Shown: in pieces, positions 40,691 through 55,100 of the stretch
How the letters are laid out: every line of letters begins with the position of its first letter
Position numbering within the stretch: the stretch's first letter is position 1
Origin: Caenorhabditis remanei
Lineage: Eukaryota > Nematoda > Chromadorea > Rhabditida > Rhabditidae
Reading direction: 5' to 3'
Assembly (NCBI RefSeq): GCF_010183535.1
Contig: NC_071330.1
Location: 15,791,717 to 15,855,716 of the forward strand
Length of the DNA stretch: 64,000 nt
Program-made: the position numbers and the translations under genes
Notes under the pieces: model-generated
Databases searched by the model: none
Told to the model about the DNA's origin: nothing
Seen by the model: only the letters and a program-made list of their open reading frames with translations

Positions 40691-43133
40691 AAATCAGAAG
40701 AAGAAAACGAGGACAATTATATATTTTTGAATTTTTTTTTAGAAAATATTTTTATTTTTTGATCCGACGGATTATAAATTTTCTTGTCTGTCTGTGCTTC
40801 AATTATGATTTTACTTCTACCAATTTTTCTAAAAAAAACATTTTTTTTTTCAATTTTTTCAATTTTTCTCTTATAAATCATGTTTTTGACCTCTAATTCT
40901 TTAAATACTGACTTTCTCTTATTTTTATTAACATTTCCGCATTCAGCTCCCCAATACCTTTCAAATGACACCCATATTGCCCTTCTTTTTCATTTTTCCC
41001 TTTTTTGACCCCTCCATGCGCCTTTAATCCACCGTAACCCTTGACTTCCTTCTTATTCTTGGCGTGATTTTATTTTTCTCAATTTATTCACTGAATTTCT
41101 TTTCATTTGCAACTAAAACCACTATAAACAAGAAAACATTGAAAAAGTTACAGATTTTCGAAACTTTTCGAAAATTTCTGAAAACCTGAAAATCACCATT
41201 TTTGCTATATCTCGCTAGTTTTCGTGCCTAGACCCAAAATTTTTGTATTTTCAAAATCAGCGCGTCAAGACCTTTCAAATGAGTATAATCATGCCTATAT
41301 TTGAAAAACTTCGAAAAAGGGGTACTTGGCATCGTGCCAAGTACCTGTTTTTCAGAATTTTTTGAAAGTATGGCATGATTATACTTTTCTAAAAGCTGAG
41401 AACGTGCTGAATTCAAAAATTCAAAAATTTTTGGGTTTAAACCAAACGGGGAGAAGTTAGGACTCATTTTTATGTATAATTTTTCAAAAAAAATTTTTTT
41501 TTTGATTTTTTAATATTTTTCAACATTTTTTCATATAATCTCTAAAATGTATTAATAAATTTCTAAATACTAAAATCCCTCAATTCAGCAGGAAAAGTCG
41601 ATAAAAGTAGTCTTGTCCCTTCCTTCCTTCTTTTTGCTCCGTGTGCTTGCTCCGTGTCTCTGTCTAAGTCTCTCCACTCTCTTCAATCTCTTTTTCATTT
41701 TTCTTCTTCTTCTTCCCATTTATGTCCCCCCACTACACACCCGCCGTCCCCCCTTTTCCCCTTCTTCCTAAATCCCCCCGTTTTGAGAGAGAGAAGCAGT
41801 TTTCTCTCTGTCTCTCTCTCTATTACTCACTGGGACCTCGGGGGGCCCCCCGAAGCATTGAGCACACACAATTTTTTTTTGGAGAGAAGAGGGTCCCCCC
41901 GACTCTCACTCTTTTAGGACGAAAAAAGAAAAAAAATTAGAAGATTTTTAATAGTTTTCTACCACTAATCCCTTTAAAACTCATTTTTATTAAATTTTGT
42001 ACATAAATTCTTATTCAGCCCCTCGAGACCTTTCAAATGACACCCATATTGCCCTATTTCACATTATTTTCATTTTTAGCATTTTTAACATTTTAACCCC
42101 TCCATGCGCCTTTAAACTACAGTAACCCCGGTTTATTATTTTTCACGGATACTTCAAACGATTTCATGTAATTTATTGTTTAAAGCACTCAAAACCAACA
42201 AAAAATCAAAAAGTTACAGATTTTCGAAAATTTTCAAAAAATTTCAAAAATCTGAAAATTACTTTTCCTACCGTATCTCTGTCAGTTTTGCTCTAATAAT
42301 CTTGAAACTGAAATTTTTGAATTTAGCGCGTCAAGACCTTTCAAATGAGTATAATCATGGCATATTTTTAATTATTTTGAATTTTCGAGACCTATGCGCC
42401 TTTAAATGGCCCGTTTTCGTGGCGAAACCCAATTTGAAGCAAACGTAGTCATGATTATACTCATTTGAAAGGTCTTAACGCGCTGATTTTAATAATCTGG
42501 TTTATTTTAGTATTGGAGTAAAACTTGCCGAGATACCGTTACATTTGTGATTTCAGATTTTTGTTAATATTCGAAAATCTGTAACTTTACAATCTTTTGC
42601 TTTTTTCGAGTGATTTTTGTATCAAAATATAGAAAATTGTTGGATCTATCTGTAAAAATAAGACCACTCTTTTTATATCAACAAAATCGAAGGTTACTGT
42701 AGTTCGAAGGCGTCATAGCGGCTAAATTCTCACCTGAAAATTAGTCCTAACTTCTCCCAGTTTGCTCAAATTCCAAAATTTCGTAAATTTTTGAATTCAG
42801 CACGCCGAGACGCTCCAGAAAAGTATAATCATGCCATACTTTCATAAAATTCTGAAAACAGGTACTTGGCACGATGCCAAGTACCCCATTTTTCGAATTT
42901 TTCCAAATATAGGCGTGATTATACTCATTTGAAAGGTCTCGACGCGCTGAATCTGAAAATGAAATCAAATTTTGATTTGGGTAGAATCCCAGCGAATTGT
43001 GAAGCAAAACAATTTTCGATTTTTTCGAAACTTTTCGAAAATCCCTAACTCCCTCAATTTCCACCCATTTTTCTTGATTTTACGCTTAAAAAACTCACAA
43101 TTTCCTAATCTTTTCACAAAAAAACATTTCCAG
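40691..43133. other. region upstream of the first visible rimb-1 exon
   Basis: Contains palindromes with AGTATAATCATGCC arms (41275-41405, 42345-42480, 42805-42945) and CT-rich tracts. Two of the palindromes have a GGTACTTGGC...GCCAAGTACC centre. I see no exon. The rimb-1 promoter and 5' exons may be here or further left. Confidence 0.55.
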
Positions 43134-46100
43134 GCGCCCCAATCCGGGATCTACCATCGTGGCCTCGTTCACCGTACCACCACCGTGTCGCCGTCACCTT
43201 CAGCATCCGCCATCGCTACTATCACGATCCACCGAAAAACACTGAACACCAAAATTGGGCGGTGCGACGGGGCGGACCCCCTCCCCTAGTACGACCTGAA
43301 TGCAAGGCTCGGGACCCGGTCCGCCACCCCCGCCCTCCAGTTCCAACTCCAACAACTCCAATCACCAAAACCAACAACCATATGGATCACAAATGGTTCC
43401 CGGTCCATCGCAGACCCCATCCACCTCATTCACCAATCACTTGGGTCCCACCACGTCGACTACAGTACCCCCGTCATCTGACACCCTACTGTTACAACTC
43501 CGTTCGAGACCCAACTCCCGCGTGTTTCGCGCGCTTTTCCAATATCTGCCACTGAGAGACTCACCGAACGATAATCCACAACTAGAACTTAGTCTACAGC
43601 CAGGTGACGTCGTGTTGGTCAAAGGGGAGATGGATTCTGATGGGTTTTATTGTGGAGAGATGTTGGATGGACGACAGGGACTCGTACCGTCGAATTATGT
43701 GGAGAGGTGAGTATTTTTTTAGAAAGAAAATAAAAAATCCTTCAAAACCATAAAAAAATCTTGAAAATTGGTCAAAAATTCAAAAAGTTATGGATTTTCG
43801 AAAATTTTCGAAAATTTTCAAAAACCCTGAAAATTACCATTTTTCTATATCTCGCTAGATTTCGTGCCGAGACCCAAAACTTTTGTATTTTCAAAATCAG
43901 CGCGTCAAGATCTTTCAAAAAAGTATAATCATGCCTATATTTGGAAAAATTCGAAAAATGGGTACTTGGGGCATCGTGCCAAGTACCTGTTTTTCAAAAT
44001 TTTTTGAAAGTATGGCATGATTATACTTTTCTGATTTGTCTCGGCGTGCTGAATTAAAAAATGTTAAAGTTTTTAATTTTCACGCAAAAAGACAAAAGTT
44101 AGGACTCATTTTTATGTCGGAATTCAAAAAATAGGTCAAAAATAAAATTTTGTTAAACCTAGGCAAGATTTTACTCATTTGAAAGCTACAGACTTACTGA
44201 ATCAAAAAAATGAGTAAGGTTTGCTTAAAAATTTGCTTGTTGAAAAAAAATCGACTAATTTAAAAAATTTAAAAAACTTTTTTTTCCAAAAATGAAAATG
44301 TACACCTTACTCAACCGAATGCAGTTTTACGCGGTTGATTTTAATTAAACAATAATGAGCTACTTATAAGCTTTCATAAAAGTATAATCATGCCCATATT
44401 CCTACCAAAAAAATTTTTGACCCCTCCCCATGTACCCATTTCTGAAAAAATCTGAAAATTTACAAACCTAGGCATGATTATACTCATTTGAAAGCTCTTG
44501 ACTTACTAAATCCAAAAATTAATACCAAACACTTTAAATTCTGAAAATTAGTCGAAAATCTCTGAAAAATCAAAAAAAAAAATCTGAAAAAAAAATTTCT
44601 GAAAAAAAAATGTTTGACCCAAATTTGTTCCACAATGACTCATAACATTCCAAAAAACAAAAACTTGTGTCTCGCAACTCTTCCATTACGTGCAACCCCA
44701 GTCAAGTCACCCGGAAAAATGATTCCAGGAAGCAGAACAAGAGGAATGCACTAATAGGGCGACTGAACTAGACTAAATTATTTTTTGGAGCAAAAACCAA
44801 TAAATTAATCGGAAAAATTTTTAAAAAAAGCAAAAATTTCTGCAAAATACTGTCTAGAAACAGAAAAACCAACTAAATGGCCTAGTTTTTCGAACCTGGT
44901 AGCCTAGGATCACAAAACTAGGCCACCAAATAAAATTTTCTGAATTCTGCTTAGCAAGGCCTTTCAAATGAGTATAATCATGACTAGGTTTGAAAATTTT
45001 TAATTTTGACCTACTTTTCGTGGTGGGACCCAAAAATCCAAAAAAACAGGTTTTTCTAAATATAGTCATGATTATACTTTTTTGAAAGCTCTTGTTGTGC
45101 TGAATTTGAAAATACCAGACTTTTTGGTCTCGGCTCAAAACCTACCGAGTTACAGCACAAATGGTATTTTCAGTTTTTCGAAAATTTTCGAAAATCCGTA
45201 AATTTTTGAGTTTTCAACCAATTTTCCAGGTTTTTACCTTATTTTGAAGGATTTTGATGTTCTATCTGAAAAAATGTTTTTGATGAAAGTCATACTCAAT
45301 CCCACCGATTTCCAGAGTTCCCGACTCGGTGCTGTTAGCAAACGCCCGTGCACCATCCCCGTCGTTCCCACTTCGAATACCACCACACTACTCTCAAATC
45401 CAGCACGATTTCTCGTCGCCCGATCACTCGACCCTTCCCGATACAGTATGCCCCTATCCGCCGACCGACGTCACCAAGGTTACGGTACAGGAGATCAAAA
45501 ATAGCGAGACGCCTAGGAGTGAGTTTTTACTTAAAAAAAAGATTTTTTTAAAACTGGATTTTGAAAAAGTGTCCCAAAAGATTTTCCTTGGTGATTTGAA
45601 AGATTCTGCACATTTTCCAACAAAAATCAGTTAAAAACGTTGAAAAATGAAAAAGTTATAGATTTTCGAAACTTTTCGAAAAACCTAAAAATGAAAAATC
45701 GACCATAACTTGCCACATTTTTTTTCCAATCGTTAAGAAAATGACATATTCAGAATCAACGCGTTTAGAGCTTTCAGAAAAGTATAATCATGCCTAGATT
45801 CTGAAAATTTCAGTTTTGGTCATTTCAGGGGGTCCAAAAATTGAAATTTTCGGAATATAGGCATGATTATACTCATTCGAAAGCTCAGAGCTCGCTGATT
45901 ATTAAAATACAATTTTGAGTGCACAGAAACTCGAAACTAAGCCACCAGATCTCAATTACAGTAGCTGACATTTTTAGCATTTCTTAAAGGCGCATACAGT
46001 ACGTCAAATTTCAAATCGCACCGAAGTATGGCATGATTATACTTTTCTGAAAGCTTAGAGTTTGCTGATTGTGAAAATGATACAAAATTTAAGATCTCAT

Positions 46101-49100
46101 GTCATTGGCGCCGAATTAGAGGCCTTTATCTGAAAAAATGTCTAAAAAAAATTTGAAAAAAAAATTTTTGCTCAACACAGATTTCTTTATATTTTGCTAT
46201 GTTTTGCCGGGACGCGCTTTTTAGACCCAAAAACTCGTCAATTATTCATATTTCTTGGTGAGCCCACCAAAACTATCATCATCATCATCATTTTTTTTCG
46301 GTGCCGTGGTCCCCCAAAAAAAAGAGACGCAGAGAAACCATAGAAAAAGGGGACTAATTCCATTTGGGGAGAAAAAAGGGGCGGCATGGGGGCTCACCGA
46401 GCACACAAAGTGTATGCATACACATAGGGGGGAGAGAGACCTAATCTGAACTGACAGATGACCCGTGAAAAGAAAAAAGAAGAGAAGAGTCTTCTTCTTT
46501 TATATTGAAAAGAGCCTCTCAGGGGGCCCTCTCCTGAATTGAAAAAAAAGAGGGGGCGGAGAAGGGGGGACTAGAAATATTTCTCTATAAAAGTATTTCT
46601 AGGCCGCCAAACATAAATTTCTGAAATCAGCAGGTCAAGAGCTTTCATTTGAGTATAATCATGCCATACTTTGAAAATTTTCGAAATTTAGTTATTTTGA
46701 CCAAGACGTGGTGGCCTAGGTTTGGGTTTTTAGGCCACCAGTTACAAATTTTTTAAATCAGTGGGCCAAGAGCTTTCAAACGAGTGTAATCATGACTATA
46801 TCCTGATAACTTTTAATTTCAGGGTTAGAGACGCAGAGTGTCTGGTATCTCTGCGCTCTAGCCTCTTGCCTATAACAACCGTAACTCGGTCAATATGTGA
46901 TTTTTAGCAAAAACTTGATTTTTTACTGTTGACTCAAGTCATTCCAAACATTTCGCGCTAAAAATTTCGAAAAACGATCTAAATCTTAAAAAATCACAGA
47001 ATTTCGAAAATTTTCGAAAATCTGAAAATTACTTAAACTACCGTAACTCGGTCAGATTTTCTCCATTTTCAATAAACCTTAAATTTTTGAACTCAGGAGG
47101 TCAAGAGCTTTTATTTGAGTATAATCATGCCCGTATCCCAAAAATTTGGAATTTCAGCCATTACCGTGACACCGGTTTTCTGAAAATTTTTAAAATTCTA
47201 AACCATAGCTTGATTATACTCATTTGAAAGCTCTAGTTATACTGATTCCAAAAATATATTCAAAAGTGAAATTGGAGCAAAACAGAGCAAGTTGTAACAG
47301 TTTCAGTGATTTTCAGATTTTCGAAAAGTTTCGAAAATCTGTAACTTTCTTAATTTCTAACATTTCGAAACGACTTTTGTTGGAAAATATGCAGAATCTT
47401 TTAAACTACTTTAAAAAACCCCCAACAACTAATAATTTTTGCAGTACCCTGTCCTCGAGAGTTAATAGTGGAAAAGAAGTTATCACGTAGTGCATTAGTG
47501 TCATGGAGTCCGCCGGAGGAGTCGTTCGTCGCCGTTTCACAATATCATGTTTGCGTCGACGGGGCGGTTAGAGCAATTGTTCCCGGGTCGTATAAAGTGA
47601 GTTTCAGATTTTTGGCTGAAAAAATTTTGGCCGGTTTTTGAGCTCTAAAACTCACAGAATTCAAAATACTGCTCTGAAATTCTGATTTTCAGAATCAGCA
47701 TGCCGAGAGCTTTCAGAAAACTATAATCATGCCCAGGTTTGGAAAAAATTGGGTCCCACCACGAAAACTACAGTACCCTTTATTGGATTACTGTAGTTTT
47801 CGCGTCAAGACCCAACTTGCTCCAAACCATGGCATGATTATACTTTTCTGAACCGCCTCGACGTGCTGATTCCAAATTTTTTATTTTCAGGGCCTAATTT
47901 TCGGTTTTTGGGTTTCTAGGCCATAATTCATTTTTCAGTGTCGCGCCCTGGTAGAGGATATACCATTAGAAACATCAGTCAACCTATCGGTTCGAGCCGT
48001 CACCGAACACGGACACTCGCCCGATGCGTGTTGTACGATAGCAATAGGAAATGGTGAGTTTTTGGAGAAAATAAAAAAAATTTCAGAATTTTTTTTTTCG
48101 AAAATTATTTTTTTCAGAAGCACAAGTAGCACCACAACAAGTCCGCGTATGGAATGTTACACCGGTGTCCGGCTGTGTCCGATGGTATCCATCGAATAGT
48201 AATGCAGAGCACGTCGTTTCACTCAATGCTGTTAAAGTGGGCGTTTGTCCCCCAACTGTCTTTCAAGTGAGTCTTTGAGCTACAGTATCCTCAAGATTTT
48301 TGTGTGGGAATCGGCTGAAAATATTTTTACGAGTAGTACAATTGATTCTGATTTTAATAAGCTAAAAACCATAAAAATTGAGCAAAAATGAAGAGAGTTA
48401 CAGATTTTCGAAAAATTTCGAAAAATTTCGAAAAATAAAAACTGAAAATGACCATATCTCGCTAATTTCTCTACAAAACTTCATAAAACGTACATTTTTG
48501 AAATCAGCTCGTCGAGACGCTTTAAATGAGTATAATCATGCCCTAGTCGGGTCCCACCACAAAAACTGGAAAACTACAGTACCCCCAGGCTACGGTAGTT
48601 TTCGTGGCGAGACCCAACTTTTTCCAAACCATGGCATGATTATACTTTTCTGAAAGCTCTTGACGAGCTGAATCTGAAAATGTTAAAATTTACTCGTTTA
48701 GGAATTTTTTTGACGGAATTTCAGGTCTGCTAGCAATACATCGGAAAGTTTTTTGAAGCTAAAATTTTTAAAAAGTTTAAGCTCCGCCCCCTTGGGGTTA
48801 TGACTCAAAACCAAAAATGTTGAATAAGAAAAGCTAGACACTTTGTGATTATGCTTTGCTAATCCTTTTCATTTTGAACTTTTGTCTGAAAAAAAGAATT
48901 CAGACAAAAAAATTGCAGAAATTTTTTTTAAGGGATTAAAAATTTTTTTGTTTCAAAATATCTAAATTTTTTTCAATTTCCTGATTTTTAGACTTCCGGC
49001 ATTCTCATAGTTTTATATATAAGTATATATATAGAATATTCAGTCTGACTTTCAAAAATTCGAAAAAAAAAAATTATGAAAAAAAAATTTTTTCAGAAAA

Positions 49101-52100
49101 TTTTTTTGACTGAAAATAAAGTTTCTAGACTCAAATTTTCTGGATTTCTTAGTTTTTTTTATCAAAAAAAAGAGAAATCCTATACAATATGTCTGTTACG
49201 TATCTCCTAATCCCCACCAGTCCTCCTTTATTCAAAAAAATATTAATCCCCCAATTTTCTTATATACATATTTATTCCTGTGTATTCTCTTCTTTTCTAT
49301 TCTATTTTGTACGTCTTCCTTAGAATTCCGGACACGAAAGGAAAGGGGAGAGACGGGCTCATTTTGCCAATGAGCAACGCACACATAGGCTTATTTCTCT
49401 CTTTCGGTGTGTCTTAGAAGTATTTATTTAAATTGTCATACATAAGTTGTATTAATTTTTATTTAAAAATTGATAATATTAGATTTTTAAAAATTCAAAA
49501 AAAACTTTTTTTTTGAAAATTAAAAAAGGGATCATTGGTCAATTTTTAGGGACTTTTTAGGATTCTAGGCCACCAAAATATTTTTCACGGTTAGGTCATA
49601 CTATTTTCTATATTACAGACTTTAAATTATAAAAATCCGTCGAAAATTCCAAAAGTTACAGATTTTCGAAATATTTCGAAACTTTTCGAAATCTACTGAA
49701 AAGTCAAATGTATTAAAACCTCTGTAACTTTTTCACTTTTTGCTTTAGCTCAATTTTTGTAAAATTGTTGACTTCAGCTTATCAGGGACGTTCAGAAAAG
49801 TATAATCATGCCTATATTCGAAGAAATGCAAAAAAATTTTATTTTTGGGGTACTGTAGTTTTCAATACCAATTTTAGGCATGATTATACTCATTCGAATC
49901 GTCTTGACGAGTTGAATCTGAAAATACAAAAATTTTGGGTCTTAGCACGAAAGCTAGCGAGATATATCAAAAATGGTGATTTTCAGATTTTCGATAATTT
50001 TCGAAAATCTGTAAATCTATCGGCAACATGACTACTTGTAGATTCAGTCAAAACTGGTTGTATTTATTTTTCACAGAAATTCAACTAATTTCCTACATTT
50101 TAAGCTAGAAATCATAAAAAAATGTAGAAATCCTAAAAAGTTACAGATTTTCGAAATATTTCGAAAATCCGAATTTTCCAAAACCAGTTGTAATTATTTC
50201 AAATCTATTCCATTTTCAATTTTGACTAATTTTTTGAATTTTACACATCACGACCTTTCATATGAGTATAATCATGCCTATATTCTGTCAGGATTAACAT
50301 TTTGGGTCTGTGGTCCCTTTAGGGTAGGTCAAATCTGAATAATGTCCAAACCTAGTCATGATTATACTCATGTGAAAGCTTTTGATGTGCTGATTCCAAA
50401 TATGTAATTTTGGTGGGCGGAGTTCGGAATCCTAGGCCACGAGAAGCCAGTTTCTAGGTCATCAAAATTCGAAAATTTTCGAAAATCTCTAACTTTTTCA
50501 ATTTTCAATATTTTTTGCTGGTTCTTTTTGAAAAATGTGCAGAATCCTTAAAACTATTTCAAAAAATATAAATTTTCTGTATTTGCAGGTCCAATTACAA
50601 GGCCTTTCACCTTCGACAATCTATCGGGTATCAGTGAGAACAAAACATCCAAAAGCGGTGCTGGAGCAGCGGCCCGTCGAGCGATGCATCGATTTTAAGA
50701 CGCTGCCAAAAAGTGAGTCATACTGTAATTCTATACCATTAAAATTTTCAGCAAAAAAAAAAAAATTTTCCCCTTTTTTTGGTCCATACACCATTTTTCT
50801 CGTCTCTCCTCCGGAATATACAATTAGGGGGGAGGGAGAAGAAGGGAACGGGCGGCTCACTTCTTTTTTCTTATGTCTGTGGCGGGACGCTTCCTTCAAG
50901 ACACCCCTTCCTCTTTTTTTCCTTTTTCCCCTTTTTTCTAGTCATCGCCCACGCATTCCTTTGGTTTTGAGGTATTTCGAAATGAAATTGCACACTTTAT
51001 AACCAATTTATAACAATAAGGTTATGAAATTTTTAAAATTTCGAAAATCCTTTTTGCCCATGGCCTAGAAACCGACTCCTTGTGGCCTAGGAATCCAAAC
51101 TCCGCCCACCAAACCTATATACTTAGAATCAGCACGTCAAGAGCTTTCACATGAGTATAATCATGACTAGGTTTAGACATTTTTCAGATTTGACCCCCTA
51201 AAGGGACCACAGACCCAAAATGTTAATCGAGACAGAATATAGGCATGATTATACTCATGGTGTTTTTCAGTGTGATACGATTTCCTACTTTTTTAAAAAT
51301 TTATTCATTCAATTTTCTATCATTTGCCACTAAAACTACTCAAAACAAGCAAAATCCCAAAAAGTTACGGATTTTCGAAAATGTTCGAAAATCTGAAAAT
51401 CATCATTTTTTGCTATATCTCGCTAGTTTTCGTGCAGAGACCCAAAATTTTTGTATTGTCAGACTCACCACGTCGAGACGTTTCAAATAAGTATAATCAT
51501 GCCTATATTCGAAAAGTTTCGAAAATCCGTGTTTTAACACCCCACGGAGGTGTCAAAAACCAAAATTTTCAGAATATGGGCATGATTATACTTTTCTGAA
51601 AGCTCTCAACAAGGTGAATTTGAAAATAACATTTTCAGTGAGAAATGAACAAGAAGTCATGAGAAAATGCAAGAAGACAAAAAACTTTGGAAAAAAATTT
51701 TTTTTTCGGAAATTTTTTTTTTCGAATTTTTTTCTATATAATCGGTCCCTTAGTATTTGTATATGCGTGTACATAATATAACTCTGCTACCCATACTAAG
51801 AATGTAAATTCTGTCCTTAAGGGGTCCCGGAATCCACCCGCCTTCCCAATTAGAAGTCAACTCTTCTCCTTGACCTTTTCCTCCCCCTTTTTTTTGTCTT
51901 TTCCCCCATTCAAAAAGTGGAAAAAAGGGAAAAAGGGGGACTAGTGTTGTGTCTCATGAATATTTCAAACATTGCTCCCCTCAGAGCTCCCCCCCCCCTC
52001 CTCTCGGCCTCCTCTCTTTTGTCTCTTTTTTTTTGGCAGCCGAAATTTCGCAACTACATATTTTTGTGGAGATCTTTTGTTTTCTTGGTGCACCATTTTT

Positions 52101-55100
52101 GCACCTGGTGCAAGGTTTTACACTCTTTTAAGCAAAAGAAAAATTTGAGAAAATTTTTTTTGAAATTTTTTTTTTCGAAAAATGCCAATTTTCTTAAAAA
52201 TTTTGGAATTTTGTTGAATTCTAGTGTTGAAATTTGAGTTCCTCGTGTATTTTTACCCCTATCTACCATTTTCCAGCGATTTTTACCGAAATGTCATAAA
52301 ATATGGTGTTTTCCTCGGTGTTTGCGTACTTTTCGAGCTACAGTAACCCAAAAACCAAAAAAATAGCTGGAAACTCAAGAAAAAATGGTCTAGACTCAGA
52401 ATTTTGCGTAGATTTCAAATCTGATATTAAATTTATCGATTTTCAACTAAAAGTTTTCGAAAATACAAAATTTTTAATTTTTCGAATTTGAATTTTTTGC
52501 ATTTTAATACCCAAAAAGTCATTTTGATCAATTCTGATTATCAAATTCGAATTTCTCGTGTATTTTTACCCCTATCCATAATTTTCCAGCGTTTTATCTC
52601 ACATTGTCGTAAGATCTGGTGTTTTCCTCGGTGTTTGCGTACTTTTCAAGCTACAGTACCCCAAAAACCAAAAAAATAGCTGGAAACTCAAGAAAAAGAG
52701 TTTCAGACTCCGAATTTTGCGTAGATTTCAAATTTGATTTAAGATTTATCGATTTTCAACAAAAAGTTTTCGAAAATACTAAATTTTTGATTTTTCGAAT
52801 CGTCGTGTTTCTTCATTTTTGCATTTTTAGGTTCAGAAAGTCATTTTCATGAATTCTGGTTATAAAATTCAAATTCCTCATGTATTTTTACCTCTATCCA
52901 TTATTTTCCAGCGTTTTATCTAAAATTGTCGTAAAATTCGGTGTTCGCGTACTTTTAGAGCTACAGTACCCCAAAAACCAAAAAAATCGCTGGAAACTTT
53001 AAAAAAGTTTTCTAGACTCAAAATCTTGCGTAGATTCCAAATCTGACACTCAATTTATGGTTTTCCCACAAAAAGTTTTTGAAAATACAAAATTTTTGAT
53101 TTTTCGAATTTTCGTATCTCTTAATTTTTGCATTTTGAGGTTCAGAAAGTCATTTTCATCAATTTTAATTACAAATTTGGAATTTCCCGTGTATTTTTAC
53201 CCCTATCCACCATTTTCCAGCTTTTTATCTCGAATTGTCGTAAAATTCGGGGTTTTCCTCGGTGTTTGCGTACTTTTCAAGCTACAGTACCCCAAAAACC
53301 AAAAAAATAGCTGGAAACTCAAGAAAAAGTCGCCTTGACTCAAAATTTTGCGTAGATTCCGAATCTGACATTTATTTTTAGTTTTAAACACTTTATAAAT
53401 CCGAAAAACTTCAATTTGAACTCAGGGAACCCTTTTTCTCCAAAATTCTTTTTCAAAAAGAACAAAAAGTTTGTCTCTTTCTCTCTATCTTTCATGTTTT
53501 CTTTTTCAATTCATTCTTTCGTCTAACGAAACAAAAACTCTTTTTTTTCTTTTCCTTTTTTCTCCTTTTTCCATTTTACGACTTTGTTTTTACAACGTCT
53601 TCTATTTCTCTCCGGGGCCGGCAACTTTTTGAGTTCTGACAGGAGAGAAGACGTCAAAAAAAAGAAATTCGGAGACACTCTTTTTTTTATTTTTGAAATT
53701 TTAGAAATTTCGAAGAAAAACAATTTTAGTAAAAAAAATTTTTTTTCGAAATTTTTTTTCTCAAAAAAAATATTTCCAGTCGGACTCCCGGACCCACCTA
53801 CTCACGTTCAAGTGGAAATCGGACCCCAACCGGGTACACTACTCGTATCGTGGCAGCCGGTCATCAACCAACCCAAACCGCCGTCACGTGCCGCCGTACA
53901 CTCGTATTTGATCTACGCCGACGGGAAGAATATCGCGCAGGTGCCGCAGGCCACAGGTATGTTGGATTTTTGCAAGATTTTTTGTTTTTTAGTAGTAGAT
54001 TAGGGTGAGAGCTTCAATTTGAGCCTAAAACCGTCAAAATCGGTTAAAAATTAAGAAAGTTACAGTTTCTCGAAAAAATTTCGAAAATCTGAAAATCACC
54101 TTTTTTGCTATAACTAGTTAGGTTTCGTGCCGAGACTTAAAATTTTTGCATTTTCAGAATCAGCGCGTCAAAACCTTTCAAATAAATATAATCATGCCTA
54201 TATTTGGAAAAATTCGGGAAATGGGGTACTTGGCACCGTGCCAAGTACCTGTTTTTTAAAATTTTCTGAAAGTATTGCATGATTATACTTTTTTGAACCA
54301 GATCGGCGTGCTGAATTCAAAAATTTCAATATTTTTGAGTTTAGAGCAAACGGGAAGAAGTTGGGACTAATTTACATATAAAAATGTTTCCCAAAACGCA
54401 AAATTTGATGTATCTCACTATATTTTGCTCAAATCTGAAGTTTGATAAGATTTTTAGAATTAGCTGGTCTGGACGGTTCAGAAAAGTATAATAATGTCAT
54501 GGTTTGCAGCAAGTTGGGTCTTGACGCGAAAACTACAGTAATCCACTACGTGGGGTACTGTAGTTTTCGTGGTGGGACCCAACTGGAAGCAAAACTAGGC
54601 ATGATTATACTTTTCTGAAAGGTCTTGACTCTGTGATTAAGAAAATTTAGGTTTCAAGAATCTTGACGCAAATTTGAGTAGGTTACGGTAGCTTGGATTT
54701 TCCAAATTTTTCGAAATTTTTCGAAAATCTCTAACATTGTCAATTTTTGTCGGTTTGCTACGATTTTTAGCTCAAAATAATGAGAATAATGTGAATAATC
54801 TGGAAAACACTAAATCTCATCAAAAATTTCTTATTCCAGCCGACCACGTGGTGCTGCGTCTCTCCGACCTCTCCGACGATCCGCCCATCTTTATCACAGT
54901 CCGAACGAAAACGAAAGAAGGTTCAGTCTCATCGGATTCGAACGTGGCACGTGTGCCACGTACTCAACCGACCGGAGTACCACCGCCACCAAGTGTCCAA
55001 CAGCAATTGTTAGGGGCAATTGATCCGACGACTGGGCTGCCGTTAGTCGACATGACATCATCATTTCCATCGTATCATCATGCACAGCAAGGCGTTTCGA

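Noticed and set aside
30250..43133. Upstream exons of rimb-1
   Set aside because: The acceptor at 43134 implies an earlier exon, but no GC-rich open segment with a matching phase-1 donor could be supported.
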